DNA of 64,000 bases from Alphaproteobacteria bacterium. Lineage in GTDB: Bacteria; Pseudomonadota; Alphaproteobacteria; UBA2966. Under the pieces are notes generated by a model. It made no database searches. It saw only the letters and a program-made list of their open reading frames with translations, and was not told the DNA's origin. The stretch is taken from assembly GCA_018650465.1 (NCBI GenBank), contig JABIFY010000106.1:1-64000 (forward strand), written 5' to 3'. Positions 43,111-52,636 of the stretch are shown here, in pieces. Position numbers and translations under genes: made by a program. The first letter of the stretch is position 1, and the number at the start of each line of letters is the position of its first letter.

Positions 43111-44063
43111 TGCGTCGCACAGCCCTGGATATGGTTTATGAATTGGCCAAGGAAGATGATCGGGTCGTCTTCATTGGATCGGACCTTGGTGCCGGCACCA
43201 TGGATAACTTCCGTGAAGAAATGCCAGACCGGTTTTTCATGGAAGGCATTAACGAAGCCAATATCATCGGCATGGCCGCCGGAATGGCCATGGACGGCTT
43301 GATACCTTTTGTAAATACAATCGCCACATTCCTGACGCGCCGCTGTTATGAACAAGTCGCTGTTGATCTCTGCTTACACAACCTGCCGGTCAAACTGATC
43401 GCCAATGGTGGCGGTATGGTTTATGCCCCACTGGGCCCAACTCATATTGCTCTGGAAGACATGGCCATTATGCGGGCCTTGCCCAATATGTCCGTCTTCG
43501 CGCCGTCTGACAAAGAAGAAATGCGCAAGCTGGTGCCCGCGACCATGGAAGTTCGTGGCCCATCCTACATTCGTCTGGCGAAGGGTGGGGATGAAGTTAT
43601 CTCGAATGATCATGACGGTTTTGAAATCGGTCGGGCCATTGAATATCGGGACGGCGGCGATGTGGCTTTTATTACGACGGGTATTTTAACCAACCGCGCC
43701 ATGGCTGCCGCAGATGAATTGAAGGCAGAAGGTATTAACGTCAGTGTCTTGCATATGCATACGGTGAAACCGCTGGACGAAGGCGCCATCATGAAGGCTG
43801 CACGCAGGGCATCATTGGTCGTCGTCGCCGAAGAGCATTCCCGCATTGGCGGCCTCGGCAGCGCTGTAACGGATTTGCTGGCCGGGTCCTTTGGGGCTGG
43901 CGGTCCACAGATTCTCACCCTGGGTGTGCCGGATGTCTTTACCGACAAATATGGCTCACAGGATGATCTGCTGGAGATTTATGGTTTGCAGCCACAGCAA
44001 CTGGCGCAATCTGTTCGCGATGCTGTTTCTTCATCGTCACCCATAACAGCTGTCGGCGGCTGA
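43110..44063 (+). CDS. Transketolase-like ThDP enzyme, C-terminal (pyrimidine) subunit
   Basis: A 317-residue protein covering the pyrimidine-binding and C-terminal domains of transketolase. FFMEGINEANIIGMAAGMAMDGLIPFVNTIATFL contains the catalytic Glu near residue 46. GLGSAVTDLLAG and the conserved C-terminal GVPDVFTDKYGSQDDLLEIYGL follow. Together with the preceding gene it makes one active ThDP enzyme, similar to 1-deoxyxylulose- or transketolase-type pairs. A 1-base overlap with the N-subunit gene ensures equal expression. The gene is complete. Confidence 0.88.
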   Translation: MRRTALDMVYELAKEDDRVVFIGSDLGAGTMDNFREEMPDRFFMEGINEANIIGMAAGMAMDGLIPFVNTIATFLTRRCYEQVAVDLCLHNLPVKLIANGGGMVYAPLGPTHIALEDMAIMRALPNMSVFAPSDKEEMRKLVPATMEVRGPSYIRLAKGGDEVISNDHDGFEIGRAIEYRDGGDVAFITTGILTNRAMAAADELKAEGINVSVLHMHTVKPLDEGAIMKAARRASLVVVAEEHSRIGGLGSAVTDLLAGSFGAGGPQILTLGVPDVFTDKYGSQDDLLEIYGLQPQQLAQSVRDAVSSSSPITAVGG

Positions 44064-44103
44064 TTTTTAAAAACGAATTCACATCGCAAGAAGAAGATTA
44101 ATT

Positions 44104-45216
44104 ATGTCCGAATTTCGTGTTCGCTACAGTTACCTGCCGCAACAATTTGAAAATGTTGATGATCTTTTCGAAGAGATCAAGAAGTTCATTCCGACAGGTG
44201 ACTTTACCCTCGGCGCACCGCTGAGCGAGTTCGAAGGTCGCTTTGCCGATTTGATCGGTACGCGTCACGCCATCGGTGTTGGGTCCGGGACAGATGCGTT
44301 GAAACTTCCACTGAAAGCCGTTGGTGTTGGTCATGGCGATGAAGTCATCACTACAGCAAACACGTTCATTGCGACGGTCGGTGCCATCAACGAAATTGGC
44401 GCAACAACTGTCTTTGTCGATTGCGATGATACTTTTTGCATGGATGTGAGCCAGGTTGAAGCCGCTATTACCGAACGCACAAAGGCGATCATGCCGGTTC
44501 AGTTTACTGGCGAGATAACAGACATGCCCAAGCTGATGGAAATTGCCGACCGACATAATTTGCCGGTTGTTGAAGATGCCTGCCAGGGTATCCTGGCCAG
44601 CATTGACGGCAAACGGGCAGGGACATGGGGCATTGCTGGTGGCTTTTCATTACATCCCCTGAAAAACCTGAATGTCTGGGGGGACGGCGGGGTTATTGTT
44701 ACCGATGATGATGACCTAGCCGCCAAACTCCGGTTGCTCAGAAACCATGGTCTTCAGAATCGTGATGAAATCGCTTTGTTGGGCTATAATTCACGACTCG
44801 ATACTTTGCAGGCCATTGTTGGCAACTGGTTGATCGGTGACACCCACGAGATCACACAAAAACGCATCGACAACGCTGCCGTTTATGACGCAGCCTTTGC
44901 AGATCTGACGGGGATTATTATTCCGCCACGCCGGGAAAATGTGAAGCGGGTTTTTCATCTTTATATTGTGTTCGCTGAAAGTCGCGATGCCTTGTATGAA
45001 TATTGCCTTGAAAAGGGTGTGGAAGTCAAAATCCACTACCCTATACCCCTGTACCAACAGGAAGGCCTGGCGCACCTGGGTTACAAGGCCGGAGATTTCC
45101 CGGTGACAGATCGCCATGCCGACAGCATCATTACCTTTCCAACCGATCAGCACCTGAACCGCGAACAACTGGATATCGTTATCCAGACTGTGCGCGATTT
45201 TTACGCAGGCAAATAA
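44104..45216 (+). CDS. DegT/DnrJ/EryC1 family aminotransferase (first of tandem pair)
   Basis: A 370-residue PLP-dependent sugar aminotransferase. Family marks are FTLGAPLSEFEGRFADLIGTRHAIGVGSGTDAL (about 34-66), VVEDACQGI (about 157), and the PLP-lysine segment GFSLHPLKNLNVWGDGG (about 181-197), where Lys forms the Schiff base. It would transaminate an NDP-keto-sugar to an amino sugar. AAGAAGAT lies upstream of ATG 44104. The next gene, 5 bp away, is a diverged paralogue of the same length. Substrate and stereochemistry cannot be read from the sequence. Confidence 0.87.
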   Translation: MSEFRVRYSYLPQQFENVDDLFEEIKKFIPTGDFTLGAPLSEFEGRFADLIGTRHAIGVGSGTDALKLPLKAVGVGHGDEVITTANTFIATVGAINEIGATTVFVDCDDTFCMDVSQVEAAITERTKAIMPVQFTGEITDMPKLMEIADRHNLPVVEDACQGILASIDGKRAGTWGIAGGFSLHPLKNLNVWGDGGVIVTDDDDLAAKLRLLRNHGLQNRDEIALLGYNSRLDTLQAIVGNWLIGDTHEITQKRIDNAAVYDAAFADLTGIIIPPRRENVKRVFHLYIVFAESRDALYEYCLEKGVEVKIHYPIPLYQQEGLAHLGYKAGDFPVTDRHADSIITFPTDQHLNREQLDIVIQTVRDFYAGK

Positions 45217-45221
45217 TAGTC

Positions 45222-46334
45222 ATGGCAAATACCTGGCGCGTACCATACGTCAATTTCCCGGTCCAATGGGCGGAAGAAGCGGAACTTGTTCGGGAATGTA
45301 TTGAGGCGGTTTTCAGCCGTGGCGATTTCGTTGGCGGCGGGGCTGTTGCAACATTTGAAGCAGAAGCGGCAGCCTATTGCGGTGTTAAACACGCCGTTGC
45401 CCTTAATTCCGGTACTGACGCTTTGATCATGTCCATGCGGGCACTGGGGATCGGGCCAGGTGACGAAGTCATCACACCGCCAAACTCCTTTGTGGCCTCA
45501 ACCGCTGCCATTGCGCATTTGGGCGCAACACCTGTATTTGCAGACGTCTTGCCAGATCAGAATATTGATCCGGAAGCTGTGGCCAACGAAATAACGCAAA
45601 ATACCCGCGCAATTATGCCGGTCCATCTGACAGGCCGAGTGGCAGATATGGCACCGATCATGGACCTGGCCAAACAGCATGGATTGCAGGTGATTGAAGA
45701 TGCGGCCCAAGCCATCGGCTCATTGTATGATGGCAAGAAGTCGGGGACGTTTGGTGATGCCGGATGTTTTTCGGCCCATCCCCTCAAAAACCTGAATGCC
45801 GGTGGTGACGCCGGTTTTGTGACGACCAACAATGGTGATCTGGCGGAAAACCTGCGGCGCATGCGCAATCACGGCCTTGAAGGCAGAGATACCGTGCTTG
45901 AATGGGGTTGGGTATCGCGCATGGATACGCTGCAGGCTGCGCTTCTGAGTATGCGCCTTGCTCGCCTCGACAAGGTCAATGCCCGTCGTCGGCACAATGC
46001 CAGCCTGTATCACGAATTACTCGATCCCCTGCATGTCTTCATGCCGCCAGAGCGCAAAATCGAGCACAACACCTGGCATACTTTTGTCATTCAGATAGAG
46101 CGACGAGAGGCTCTGAAAGCCTGGTTGGCAGAAAAAGGCATTGAAACCGCAGTTCATTATCCAGTACCACTTCATTTACAGCCCGCAGCTATCGAGCTCG
46201 GTTATCGTGAAGGGGACATGCCAGAAACAGAACGCCAGGCGGCGCGTATCCTGACGCTACCGGTCAATCAGTTCCTGAAAGATGAAGATATCGAATTCGT
46301 CGCAAATGCAGTGAACAGGTTTTTTGCCGCCTGA
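45222..46334 (+). CDS. DegT/DnrJ/EryC1 family aminotransferase (second of tandem pair)
   Basis: A 370-residue paralogue of the preceding protein. Shared landmarks are GDFVGGGAVATFEAEAAAYCGVKHAVALNSGTDAL, VIEDAAQAIGS and the PLP-lysine segment CFSAHPLKNLNAGGDAGFV. Lengths are identical, but the sequences have diverged widely, so this is not a recent duplication. The two may act on different keto-sugars or form a heteromer. It ends the nine-gene plus-strand operon, convergent with the NeuB-like gene 22 bp away. Confidence 0.87.
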   Translation: MANTWRVPYVNFPVQWAEEAELVRECIEAVFSRGDFVGGGAVATFEAEAAAYCGVKHAVALNSGTDALIMSMRALGIGPGDEVITPPNSFVASTAAIAHLGATPVFADVLPDQNIDPEAVANEITQNTRAIMPVHLTGRVADMAPIMDLAKQHGLQVIEDAAQAIGSLYDGKKSGTFGDAGCFSAHPLKNLNAGGDAGFVTTNNGDLAENLRRMRNHGLEGRDTVLEWGWVSRMDTLQAALLSMRLARLDKVNARRRHNASLYHELLDPLHVFMPPERKIEHNTWHTFVIQIERREALKAWLAEKGIETAVHYPVPLHLQPAAIELGYREGDMPETERQAARILTLPVNQFLKDEDIEFVANAVNRFFAA

Positions 46335-46356
46335 GTTTGATTTGATCCGAAGCGAA

Positions 46357-47844
46357 CTACCAGCGAAGCACCTTTGTTTTGCGCTGGTCATTGCCCAGTT
46401 TTTGAATCTCCGGATTTCTGTAGCTTGATGTTCCACCTTCGTAGCTTCCGGTGATTTCATCCAGAATTGCACCGTTTTGACTACTGAAGCTGTGACCGGT
46501 TCCCTGTTTGATGGTCACCAGTTCACCGATCTGCAATTGTTTGTCTTTGCCGTCCAGGACCAGCGTCAGATCACCCCAGAGCAAATGAAATGTTTCATCT
46601 CGGTCAGTATGGGTATGTTCCGGATGGTTTTGGCCCGGCAGCATGGCGATAACTTTTTTGCAATAATCGCCATTCACAGCCGTTATCAAAAGGGCACCGG
46701 TTTGTGAAAAGTTTTCCAATCCAAAATGGTGGGAAAGTTCAACGCCAACTGGATCAAGAACCCGAACGCCTGCCTCATTAAACATGGCGCGAAATGTTGT
46801 CATATGCTGCTCGGCATAATCGATGACAATATTGTCGCAAATCTGTTGAATGGGCGCATGTGGTTCATAGGATAGTGTTGCCATACCCCCTTCTGGCAAA
46901 GTTCCAGGTGCCGCCTGACCCGACTGGCGGGGAAAGGCGATATAGAGTTGATCTTTATTGAGTGGATCGCCATTCGGGATCGTTTCGCGGGCAAAAACAC
47001 CACGGGATAAGTCAAGCAAAGAACTACTTTCACCTTCCGTGATGATTTTGTCCTGCGTCGGACCGCAAGCAGAAGCAGCGTGCAAGGCCGCCAGGACCCA
47101 GGCGCTGGTTTGCGCCGGGTTCATGGAATAGCCGTTCAGCGTGACGGTATCGGTTGGCAGTCCCACATGACGCTCAAATATGCGGCAGCCCTTGGCGGCA
47201 GCGATGGTGACGATACCTGTATCACTTGGGTCTTCATGGCCGGAATAACCGATCGTGACGCCTTCATAACGACGCATCATGCGGTCGATAAAATTCATAT
47301 GCAGATTGGTCGCCGGGCTGGGGTAGAGGGCAACACAATGCAGGATTGCCAGTTGTTCGCAGCGTGGCTTCAGGTAGGCATACAGGGCATCGATTGTTGA
47401 TACATCGCAACCACCTGTCGAGCAAATCAATGGCTTGCCCGTCGCGGCGGCAGCTGCCAGCAAGGGAGTATCTTTGGCACTGCAACTTGCGATTTTCAAT
47501 ATGTCCACGCCGTGGGCAATGGCCTTGGTGACGGAGCGTTCATCAAACGGGGTGATCATAACTTTCATATCGACCGCCCGAACGGCTTCGATCATGGCAA
47601 GGAAGTCATCGTCGCTGATGGCTGTTTCGCGAAAGCGCTTGATGTGTTTGTTGCTGGAGTCGTCAGCATCTTTGTGGACGAAGGTCTCCAGGTCCCGGTA
47701 TTGAAACTTGACGGCCGCATTGATCCCGTGCCGATCTTTGATTTCGGCCAGTTCGGCGATCAAATTCAAGCCATGCTGTCGACTTCCCTGATGGTTGTTC
47801 GCCATCTCGAAAACAAACAGATTTTCAAACAAAGACTCCGGCAC
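46357..47844 (-). CDS. NeuB-family sialic-acid-like synthase fused to a C-terminal cupin
   Basis: A 495-residue protein. Residues about 5-255 form the NeuB TIM barrel, with FVFEMANNHQGSRQHGLNLI at the start, AVKFQYRD and TIGYSGHEDP. A SAF-like antifreeze domain (about 270-335; SRGVFARETIPNGDPL) follows. The C-terminus (about 385-480) is a cupin, VIAMLPGQNHPEHTHTDRDETFHLLWGDLTLVLDG, with a HxH...E metal motif. NeuB enzymes condense phosphoenolpyruvate with an N-acyl hexosamine to make nonulosonic acids. The cupin might isomerise or epimerise the product. GTG 47844 is chosen because GGAGG lies 10 bases upstream. It is divergent from the ThDP gene by 208 bp. Confidence 0.83.
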   Translation of the reverse strand: MPESLFENLFVFEMANNHQGSRQHGLNLIAELAEIKDRHGINAAVKFQYRDLETFVHKDADDSSNKHIKRFRETAISDDDFLAMIEAVRAVDMKVMITPFDERSVTKAIAHGVDILKIASCSAKDTPLLAAAAATGKPLICSTGGCDVSTIDALYAYLKPRCEQLAILHCVALYPSPATNLHMNFIDRMMRRYEGVTIGYSGHEDPSDTGIVTIAAAKGCRIFERHVGLPTDTVTLNGYSMNPAQTSAWVLAALHAASACGPTQDKIITEGESSSLLDLSRGVFARETIPNGDPLNKDQLYIAFPRQSGQAAPGTLPEGGMATLSYEPHAPIQQICDNIVIDYAEQHMTTFRAMFNEAGVRVLDPVGVELSHHFGLENFSQTGALLITAVNGDYCKKVIAMLPGQNHPEHTHTDRDETFHLLWGDLTLVLDGKDKQLQIGELVTIKQGTGHSFSSQNGAILDEITGSYEGGTSSYRNPEIQKLGNDQRKTKVLRW

Positions 47845-48052
47845 TTTAAGGAAACCTCCAAACAAAAAAGCAGCGGTGGCGCTACATAAGAATTATTATC
47901 ACATTAGATGGGAGTATATTTCACTGATCCATCTTGCAAATAGCCTAACCCACAAGCTACTCACGAATAATTAACGAAAATCAAATATTTGATATAGAGG
48001 CAAAGAAGATTTTGCTACCAATAATCAAGACGTTGAGGCATTTTTTGGACTT

Positions 48053-49867
48053 ATGAAAGCCAGTACCTACATTTTTGATCAATTAAGTGCGCAGGGCGTC
48101 GAAAGAGTGTTTTTTGTGCCCGGTGGCGGTGCCATGTATTTGGTAGATGCCCTTGGGCAGCACCCGGATATTGAAGCTGTCGCCATGGTGCATGAACAGG
48201 CTGCTGTGATTGCGGCGGAATATGATGCGCGTATGCGCCAAGGCTTGGGTGTTGCCCTGGTGACCTGTGGTCCTGGTGCCACAAATGCCATGACGGGCCT
48301 GGCTGGCGCGTGGATTGAATCCAGTCCGGTTCTGGTGATATCCGGGCAAGCCAAATCCACAGATATCAACAAGCCCATTAACGTTCGCCAGCAAGGCGTG
48401 CAGGGGCTGAGCATTCGCAATGTTGTCGCGCCTATCACCAAATACGCACACAGTTTTACAGATGTGAGTGAAGTTCCAGCAAGTATCGAAAGTGCCATTC
48501 AATCCGCGCTGTCAGGCAGGAAGGGACCGGTCTGGCTGGATGTTCCACTGGATATTCAATCTGCTGAACTCACCGATGTCCGACCTGTATCTGTTGCATC
48601 TGAACGTCAGCAAGACGATATGCCTGAGCTCAAAGATGCGCTTGACCTGATCCGCAAGGCTGAACGGCCCATGTTTGTAATCGGACATGGCGTCCGCATT
48701 GCCGGGGCAGCAGAAGATTTTCGTCAACTTAGTGATGAATTACAAATTCCGGCCTGTTTTACATGGAATGCCATGGACCTGCTGCCAGCCGATGACGTTG
48801 CCAATATTGGCCGCCCGGGCACAGTGGGGCTGAGGGCCGCCAACATCGCCCTGCAAAATTGTGATCTGATGATCTCTGTTGGCTGTCGGCTCGACAATAT
48901 CGTGACGTCCTACAACAAACAAACCTTTGCCCGGTCTGCCAAAAAACTGGTTGTCGATGTGGATAATGAAGAATTGAAGGGTCATGGCGATTACGCCGAC
49001 CTGGCCATTTGCCAGGATGCCAAGATTTTTTTGCGTGCCCTGAACGATCAATTGAGTGCTGGTGACCTCGCCATGACGGACGAATGGACAGCTTACACGA
49101 CAAGTCTGAAAAACCGATTTTCGTCTGCATATGAAAACAGAATTTTGCCGCCGTCCGATGAAATCGGGCACTACGAACTGGCAGACCTGTTTTCTGAAAT
49201 GCTGCCGCCAGCCCAGGACATCGTGATTGGCAGTTCCGGCATGGCCATTGAAATTATTTTTTCCAGACTGGCAAACAAGGCTGGCCAGCGCCTGATGTTG
49301 ACGTCAGGTTTGGGGGCTATGGGATATGGTATTCCGGCGGCAATCGGCACCAGCTTCAATAGTGCTGCGAAAGGCCGTCAAACCATTCTGATCGAAAGTG
49401 ATGGCAGCTTCTGGTTTAATTGTCAGGAACTGAATGTCATCAAGACGCGACAAAGTCCGATCAAGATGTTCATCCTTAACAATGATGGCTATGCCTCGAT
49501 CCGGGCCAGTGGCAAGGTGCATTTTGAAGGACGGAATTTTGGCGGTGAAGCTGAAACAGGCCTGCAGCTTGGTGATATTTGCGCGATGGCCGAGAGTGTT
49601 GGAATTCCAGCGCGCCGCGTAAGTGCCCGGGATGAACTTGAAGCGGCCATTAAGGAAACGTTGGCTATCGAAGGCCCTGCCTTGTGCGAAATCATGTTGA
49701 ACAAGGATGAAGGCCTGTTTCCAAAAGTCGGAACTGTGCTGGACCCACAAGGCAAGCTTGTTTCATTGCCCATGGAGGACATGTTGCCGCTGCTTGATCT
49801 TGAAGATTTACAGTCGGTTATGCTGGTACCCCTGGCTGAAGCCAGTTTACAGTCTCGCAAGGCTTGA
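48053..49867 (+). CDS. Acetolactate-synthase-like ThDP enzyme (possible YerE-type sugar branching enzyme)
   Basis: A 604-residue ThDP enzyme of the acetohydroxyacid synthase/pyruvate decarboxylase superfamily. The catalytic Glu is in AMVHEQAAVIAAEYDARMRQG (about 42-62). VTCGPGATNAMTGLAGAW is the pyrimidine domain, and ILIESDGSFWFNCQELNVI...ILNNDGYASI the ThDP/Mg motif (about 442-480). Relatives in surface-polysaccharide loci include YerE, which transfers a two-carbon unit from pyruvate to a CDP-keto-sugar, making a branched yersiniose. Presence of an RfbH/E1-type dehydrase 14 kb away supports a sugar role. Ordinary IlvB is unlikely, as no IlvN partner is present. The substrate is inferred. 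Confidence 0.75.
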   Translation: MKASTYIFDQLSAQGVERVFFVPGGGAMYLVDALGQHPDIEAVAMVHEQAAVIAAEYDARMRQGLGVALVTCGPGATNAMTGLAGAWIESSPVLVISGQAKSTDINKPINVRQQGVQGLSIRNVVAPITKYAHSFTDVSEVPASIESAIQSALSGRKGPVWLDVPLDIQSAELTDVRPVSVASERQQDDMPELKDALDLIRKAERPMFVIGHGVRIAGAAEDFRQLSDELQIPACFTWNAMDLLPADDVANIGRPGTVGLRAANIALQNCDLMISVGCRLDNIVTSYNKQTFARSAKKLVVDVDNEELKGHGDYADLAICQDAKIFLRALNDQLSAGDLAMTDEWTAYTTSLKNRFSSAYENRILPPSDEIGHYELADLFSEMLPPAQDIVIGSSGMAIEIIFSRLANKAGQRLMLTSGLGAMGYGIPAAIGTSFNSAAKGRQTILIESDGSFWFNCQELNVIKTRQSPIKMFILNNDGYASIRASGKVHFEGRNFGGEAETGLQLGDICAMAESVGIPARRVSARDELEAAIKETLAIEGPALCEIMLNKDEGLFPKVGTVLDPQGKLVSLPMEDMLPLLDLEDLQSVMLVPLAEASLQSRKA

Positions 49868-49893
49868 TGCGGTCAAGATAAGGACCACCTGAC

Positions 49894-52122
49894 GTGTATT
49901 TCAATATTTCAGAGTCTGATCTGGACGAAATCCTGCAACATACGCCGGATGTCTGGGCGGCCCTGAAAAATCAACGTTTGTTTATCACTGGTGGCACCGG
50001 GTTCTTTGGTCGCTGGATGTTAGCCAGTATCTTACACGCCAATAAACGGCTTGAGGCAGGTATTCAGGTTGTTGTCATGAGCCGGAACCCCGCAGGGTTT
50101 CTGTCGTGTTTTCCAGAAGCCGACGATCCGATGATCACTTTTCACAAAGGTGACTTGCGGTATTCAGAATTTCCGCCGGGACCATTTTCACGCATCATTC
50201 ACCTGGCGACGGATTCAAAATTTTCGGATGAAGATGAACATTTGCAAATTATGGATGGCATCATTTCAGGGACGCGTCGCTTGCTTGATTTCAGTGTTGG
50301 TCCAGCCCAGGCCAAAGATTTCCTCTATGCCAGTTCCGGGGCACTCTATGGTGCGTTAAGGACGGGGCAGACGCGGTATACAGAAGACTGTGATGCAGCC
50401 CCTTTGCCTGACAACCCACGCTCCCTGATCGGAAATGCGAAACGCATGGCGGAACAAATGTGCACCCTGTATTACGCACGATCCGGCTTGCAAACAAAGG
50501 TGGCCAGGTGCTTTGCTTTTGTCGGGCCGCATTTGCCTATGAATTCCTATTTTGCCATGGGGAACTTTATTCGGGACGCGGTTGAGAAAGACAAAATCAC
50601 GATTGCCGGTGATGGATCGCCGGTTCGTTCATATTTGTATGCGGCTGATTTGACAGCGTGGCTGTGGCAAATTCTGGTGCAGGGCCAGCCTAACAGGGCT
50701 TACAACGTGGGGTCAGACCAGTCGCTCGACATGAAAAGTTTGGGCCACCTGGTAAAAGATGCTGTGGCGCCAGAAAAATCTGTAGATATCATCGGAGATG
50801 TTGGCAAAAAGCCGGACCTGTCGATTTACGTGCCGTCCATAGACCGGGCAAAGAACGAACTGGGCTTGGAAGTCTGGACATCTTTAGACGAAGCCGTGCG
50901 CAGGACCGCCCAATGGTACGCCGAATTTGGTGACGCGGATGTCAGCACATCAGACAAATTCACTGGGAAAGTACTGACAGACTGCCGCGTCTGCGGTGGC
51001 AATCTGTTGGCAAATCCTCTGTTGCAGTTTGAGAATATGCCAGGTGCCGCGCAATATATGCCGGACGAAGACACGCTTGCGACAGACAAGGGTGAAAACC
51101 TGAATGTTTGCCAGTGCCCGGATTGTGGCCTGGTTCAGCTCAATGGTGCGCCTGTTTCCTACTACCGTGAAGTCGTGCGGGCGGCTGGCTTCTCTGATGA
51201 GATGAAGGCATTCCGTAAGAAACAATTTCAGGAATTCTCGTCAAAATACGAACTTGCAGGACGAAAGGTTTTGGAAATCGGTTGCGGCAAAGGGGAATAT
51301 CTCCGGCTCCTGAACGATCAGGGGATGGCGGCCGAGGGTCTGGAATATGCTCAGGCTTCGGTTGATGCATGCGTTGCATCAGGTTTGGTGGCACATCAAG
51401 GATATCTGGATGATGACATGCCGGGATTGTCGGGATTACCAGGATTGCCAGGGGGACCTTATGATGCCTTTGTGATGTTGAACTTCCTGGAACACATGCC
51501 TGATCCCCGGAAGGCGTTGAAAAATTTGCGTGCAAATTTGGCTGATGGCGGCATCGGTCTGATCGAAGTTCCGAACTTCGATATGATCGTTAAGGAAGGC
51601 CTGTTCTCCGAATTTATCAGCGATCATCTATTCTATTTTACGCGAGATACACTGTTGAATTTGTTGAATATTTCAGGATTTGAGGTGCTCGACTGTCAAG
51701 CTGTCTGGCATGACTATTCCCTGTCGGCAACGGTGCGAATCCGACCGCAGACTGACCTGTCCGATTTTTCGGTGGAACAGAATAAAATAAGCGCTGAAAT
51801 TAACAGCTTCATCGACAAACATGCGCCAGGACAAGTGGCCATATGGGGAGCAGGCCACCAGGCGTTGGCTGTCATCAGTCTGGCGAAACTGGCCGGGCGC
51901 GTGAAATATGTCGTCGATTCAGCCGATTTCAAACAAGGTAAATTCACCCCTGCAACACACCTGCCAATTGTCAGTCCAGCGACGCTGATTAGCGATCCGG
52001 TTGATGCTGTGATTGTGATGGCAGCCAGCTATTCCGATGAAGTCGCCAGGGTCATACGGCGGGACTATGATGCGTTAATTGACGTCGCAGTATTGCGCTC
52101 CTTCGGCCTTGAGAAAGTCTGA
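49894..52122 (+). CDS. Trifunctional fusion: NAD-sugar epimerase, C-methyltransferase, Rossmann module
   Basis: A 742-residue protein with three parts. Residues about 1-345 form an extended SDR (LFITGGTGFFGRWML, YASSGALYG, NAKRMAEQM). About 360-650 is a SAM C-methyltransferase of the TylC3 type, with a zinc N-terminus (CRVCGG...CQCPDCG), the SAM motif VLEIGCGKGEY and MLNFLEHMPDP. The C-terminal ~100 residues (QVAIWGAGHQALAVISLA...) are a Rossmann-like module usual in C-methyltransferases. It starts at GTG 49894 with AAGGA upstream. It should epimerise, dehydrate or reduce an NDP-sugar and add a C-methyl branch. A four-base gap leads to the NUDIX gene. Confidence 0.83.
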   Translation: MYFNISESDLDEILQHTPDVWAALKNQRLFITGGTGFFGRWMLASILHANKRLEAGIQVVVMSRNPAGFLSCFPEADDPMITFHKGDLRYSEFPPGPFSRIIHLATDSKFSDEDEHLQIMDGIISGTRRLLDFSVGPAQAKDFLYASSGALYGALRTGQTRYTEDCDAAPLPDNPRSLIGNAKRMAEQMCTLYYARSGLQTKVARCFAFVGPHLPMNSYFAMGNFIRDAVEKDKITIAGDGSPVRSYLYAADLTAWLWQILVQGQPNRAYNVGSDQSLDMKSLGHLVKDAVAPEKSVDIIGDVGKKPDLSIYVPSIDRAKNELGLEVWTSLDEAVRRTAQWYAEFGDADVSTSDKFTGKVLTDCRVCGGNLLANPLLQFENMPGAAQYMPDEDTLATDKGENLNVCQCPDCGLVQLNGAPVSYYREVVRAAGFSDEMKAFRKKQFQEFSSKYELAGRKVLEIGCGKGEYLRLLNDQGMAAEGLEYAQASVDACVASGLVAHQGYLDDDMPGLSGLPGLPGGPYDAFVMLNFLEHMPDPRKALKNLRANLADGGIGLIEVPNFDMIVKEGLFSEFISDHLFYFTRDTLLNLLNISGFEVLDCQAVWHDYSLSATVRIRPQTDLSDFSVEQNKISAEINSFIDKHAPGQVAIWGAGHQALAVISLAKLAGRVKYVVDSADFKQGKFTPATHLPIVSPATLISDPVDAVIVMAASYSDEVARVIRRDYDALIDVAVLRSFGLEKV

Positions 52123-52126
52123 CAGT

Positions 52127-52636
52127 ATGAGTGATATCAGCAAGGTTATCGAGCTTCTGGAAGAAACCGTCTCTGATGCAAGTCAGGGATTGGGAGAAGA
52201 ACTTTTTCATGCTGTCAGCAAACTGACGCCGATGGTTAATGTCGAATTGCTGATCCGCGACGAAGAAGGCAGAACACTGTTGACCTGGCGGGATGATGAG
52301 CTCTATGGGCCTGGGTGGCATTTTCCGGGCGGTGTACTCCGATTCAAAGAAACTTTTGCGCAACGCATCGAAACCGTTGCCAGGCTGGAATTGGGATCGA
52401 CGGTAAGCCATGCGGAACATCCGGACCAGGTACGTGCGTCCATGAACGAAACAAGGGATATTCGTGGCCACTTCGTTTCATTGCTTTTCTACTGCCAATT
52501 GACGTCGCCGTTGGATGATAATCGCAAAGCGACAAACGCCGAGCCGCAAAAAGGGCAATGGGCCTGGCACACACAAAAACCCGACAACCTGCTGCCTGTT
52601 CAAGATCGTCAGTTTGGCTATATATTTGAAGACTAG
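52127..52636 (+). CDS. NUDIX hydrolase (GDP-mannose hydrolase-like, atypical box)
   Basis: A 169-residue NUDIX protein. The GDPMH-like strand and box read GPGWHFPGGVLRFKETFAQRIETVARLELG. The first glutamate (G-x5-E) is present, but the usual REUXEE core is ETVARLEL, as in the GDP-mannose glycosyl hydrolase branch where the RE pair is altered. That branch acts by a different mechanism, cleaving the sugar from GDP. It probably acts on an NDP-sugar. ATG 52127 (MSDISK) follows the methyltransferase-fusion stop by four bases. The longer ORF start lies inside the previous gene. Specificity is unproved. Confidence 0.78.
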   Translation: MSDISKVIELLEETVSDASQGLGEELFHAVSKLTPMVNVELLIRDEEGRTLLTWRDDELYGPGWHFPGGVLRFKETFAQRIETVARLELGSTVSHAEHPDQVRASMNETRDIRGHFVSLLFYCQLTSPLDDNRKATNAEPQKGQWAWHTQKPDNLLPVQDRQFGYIFED

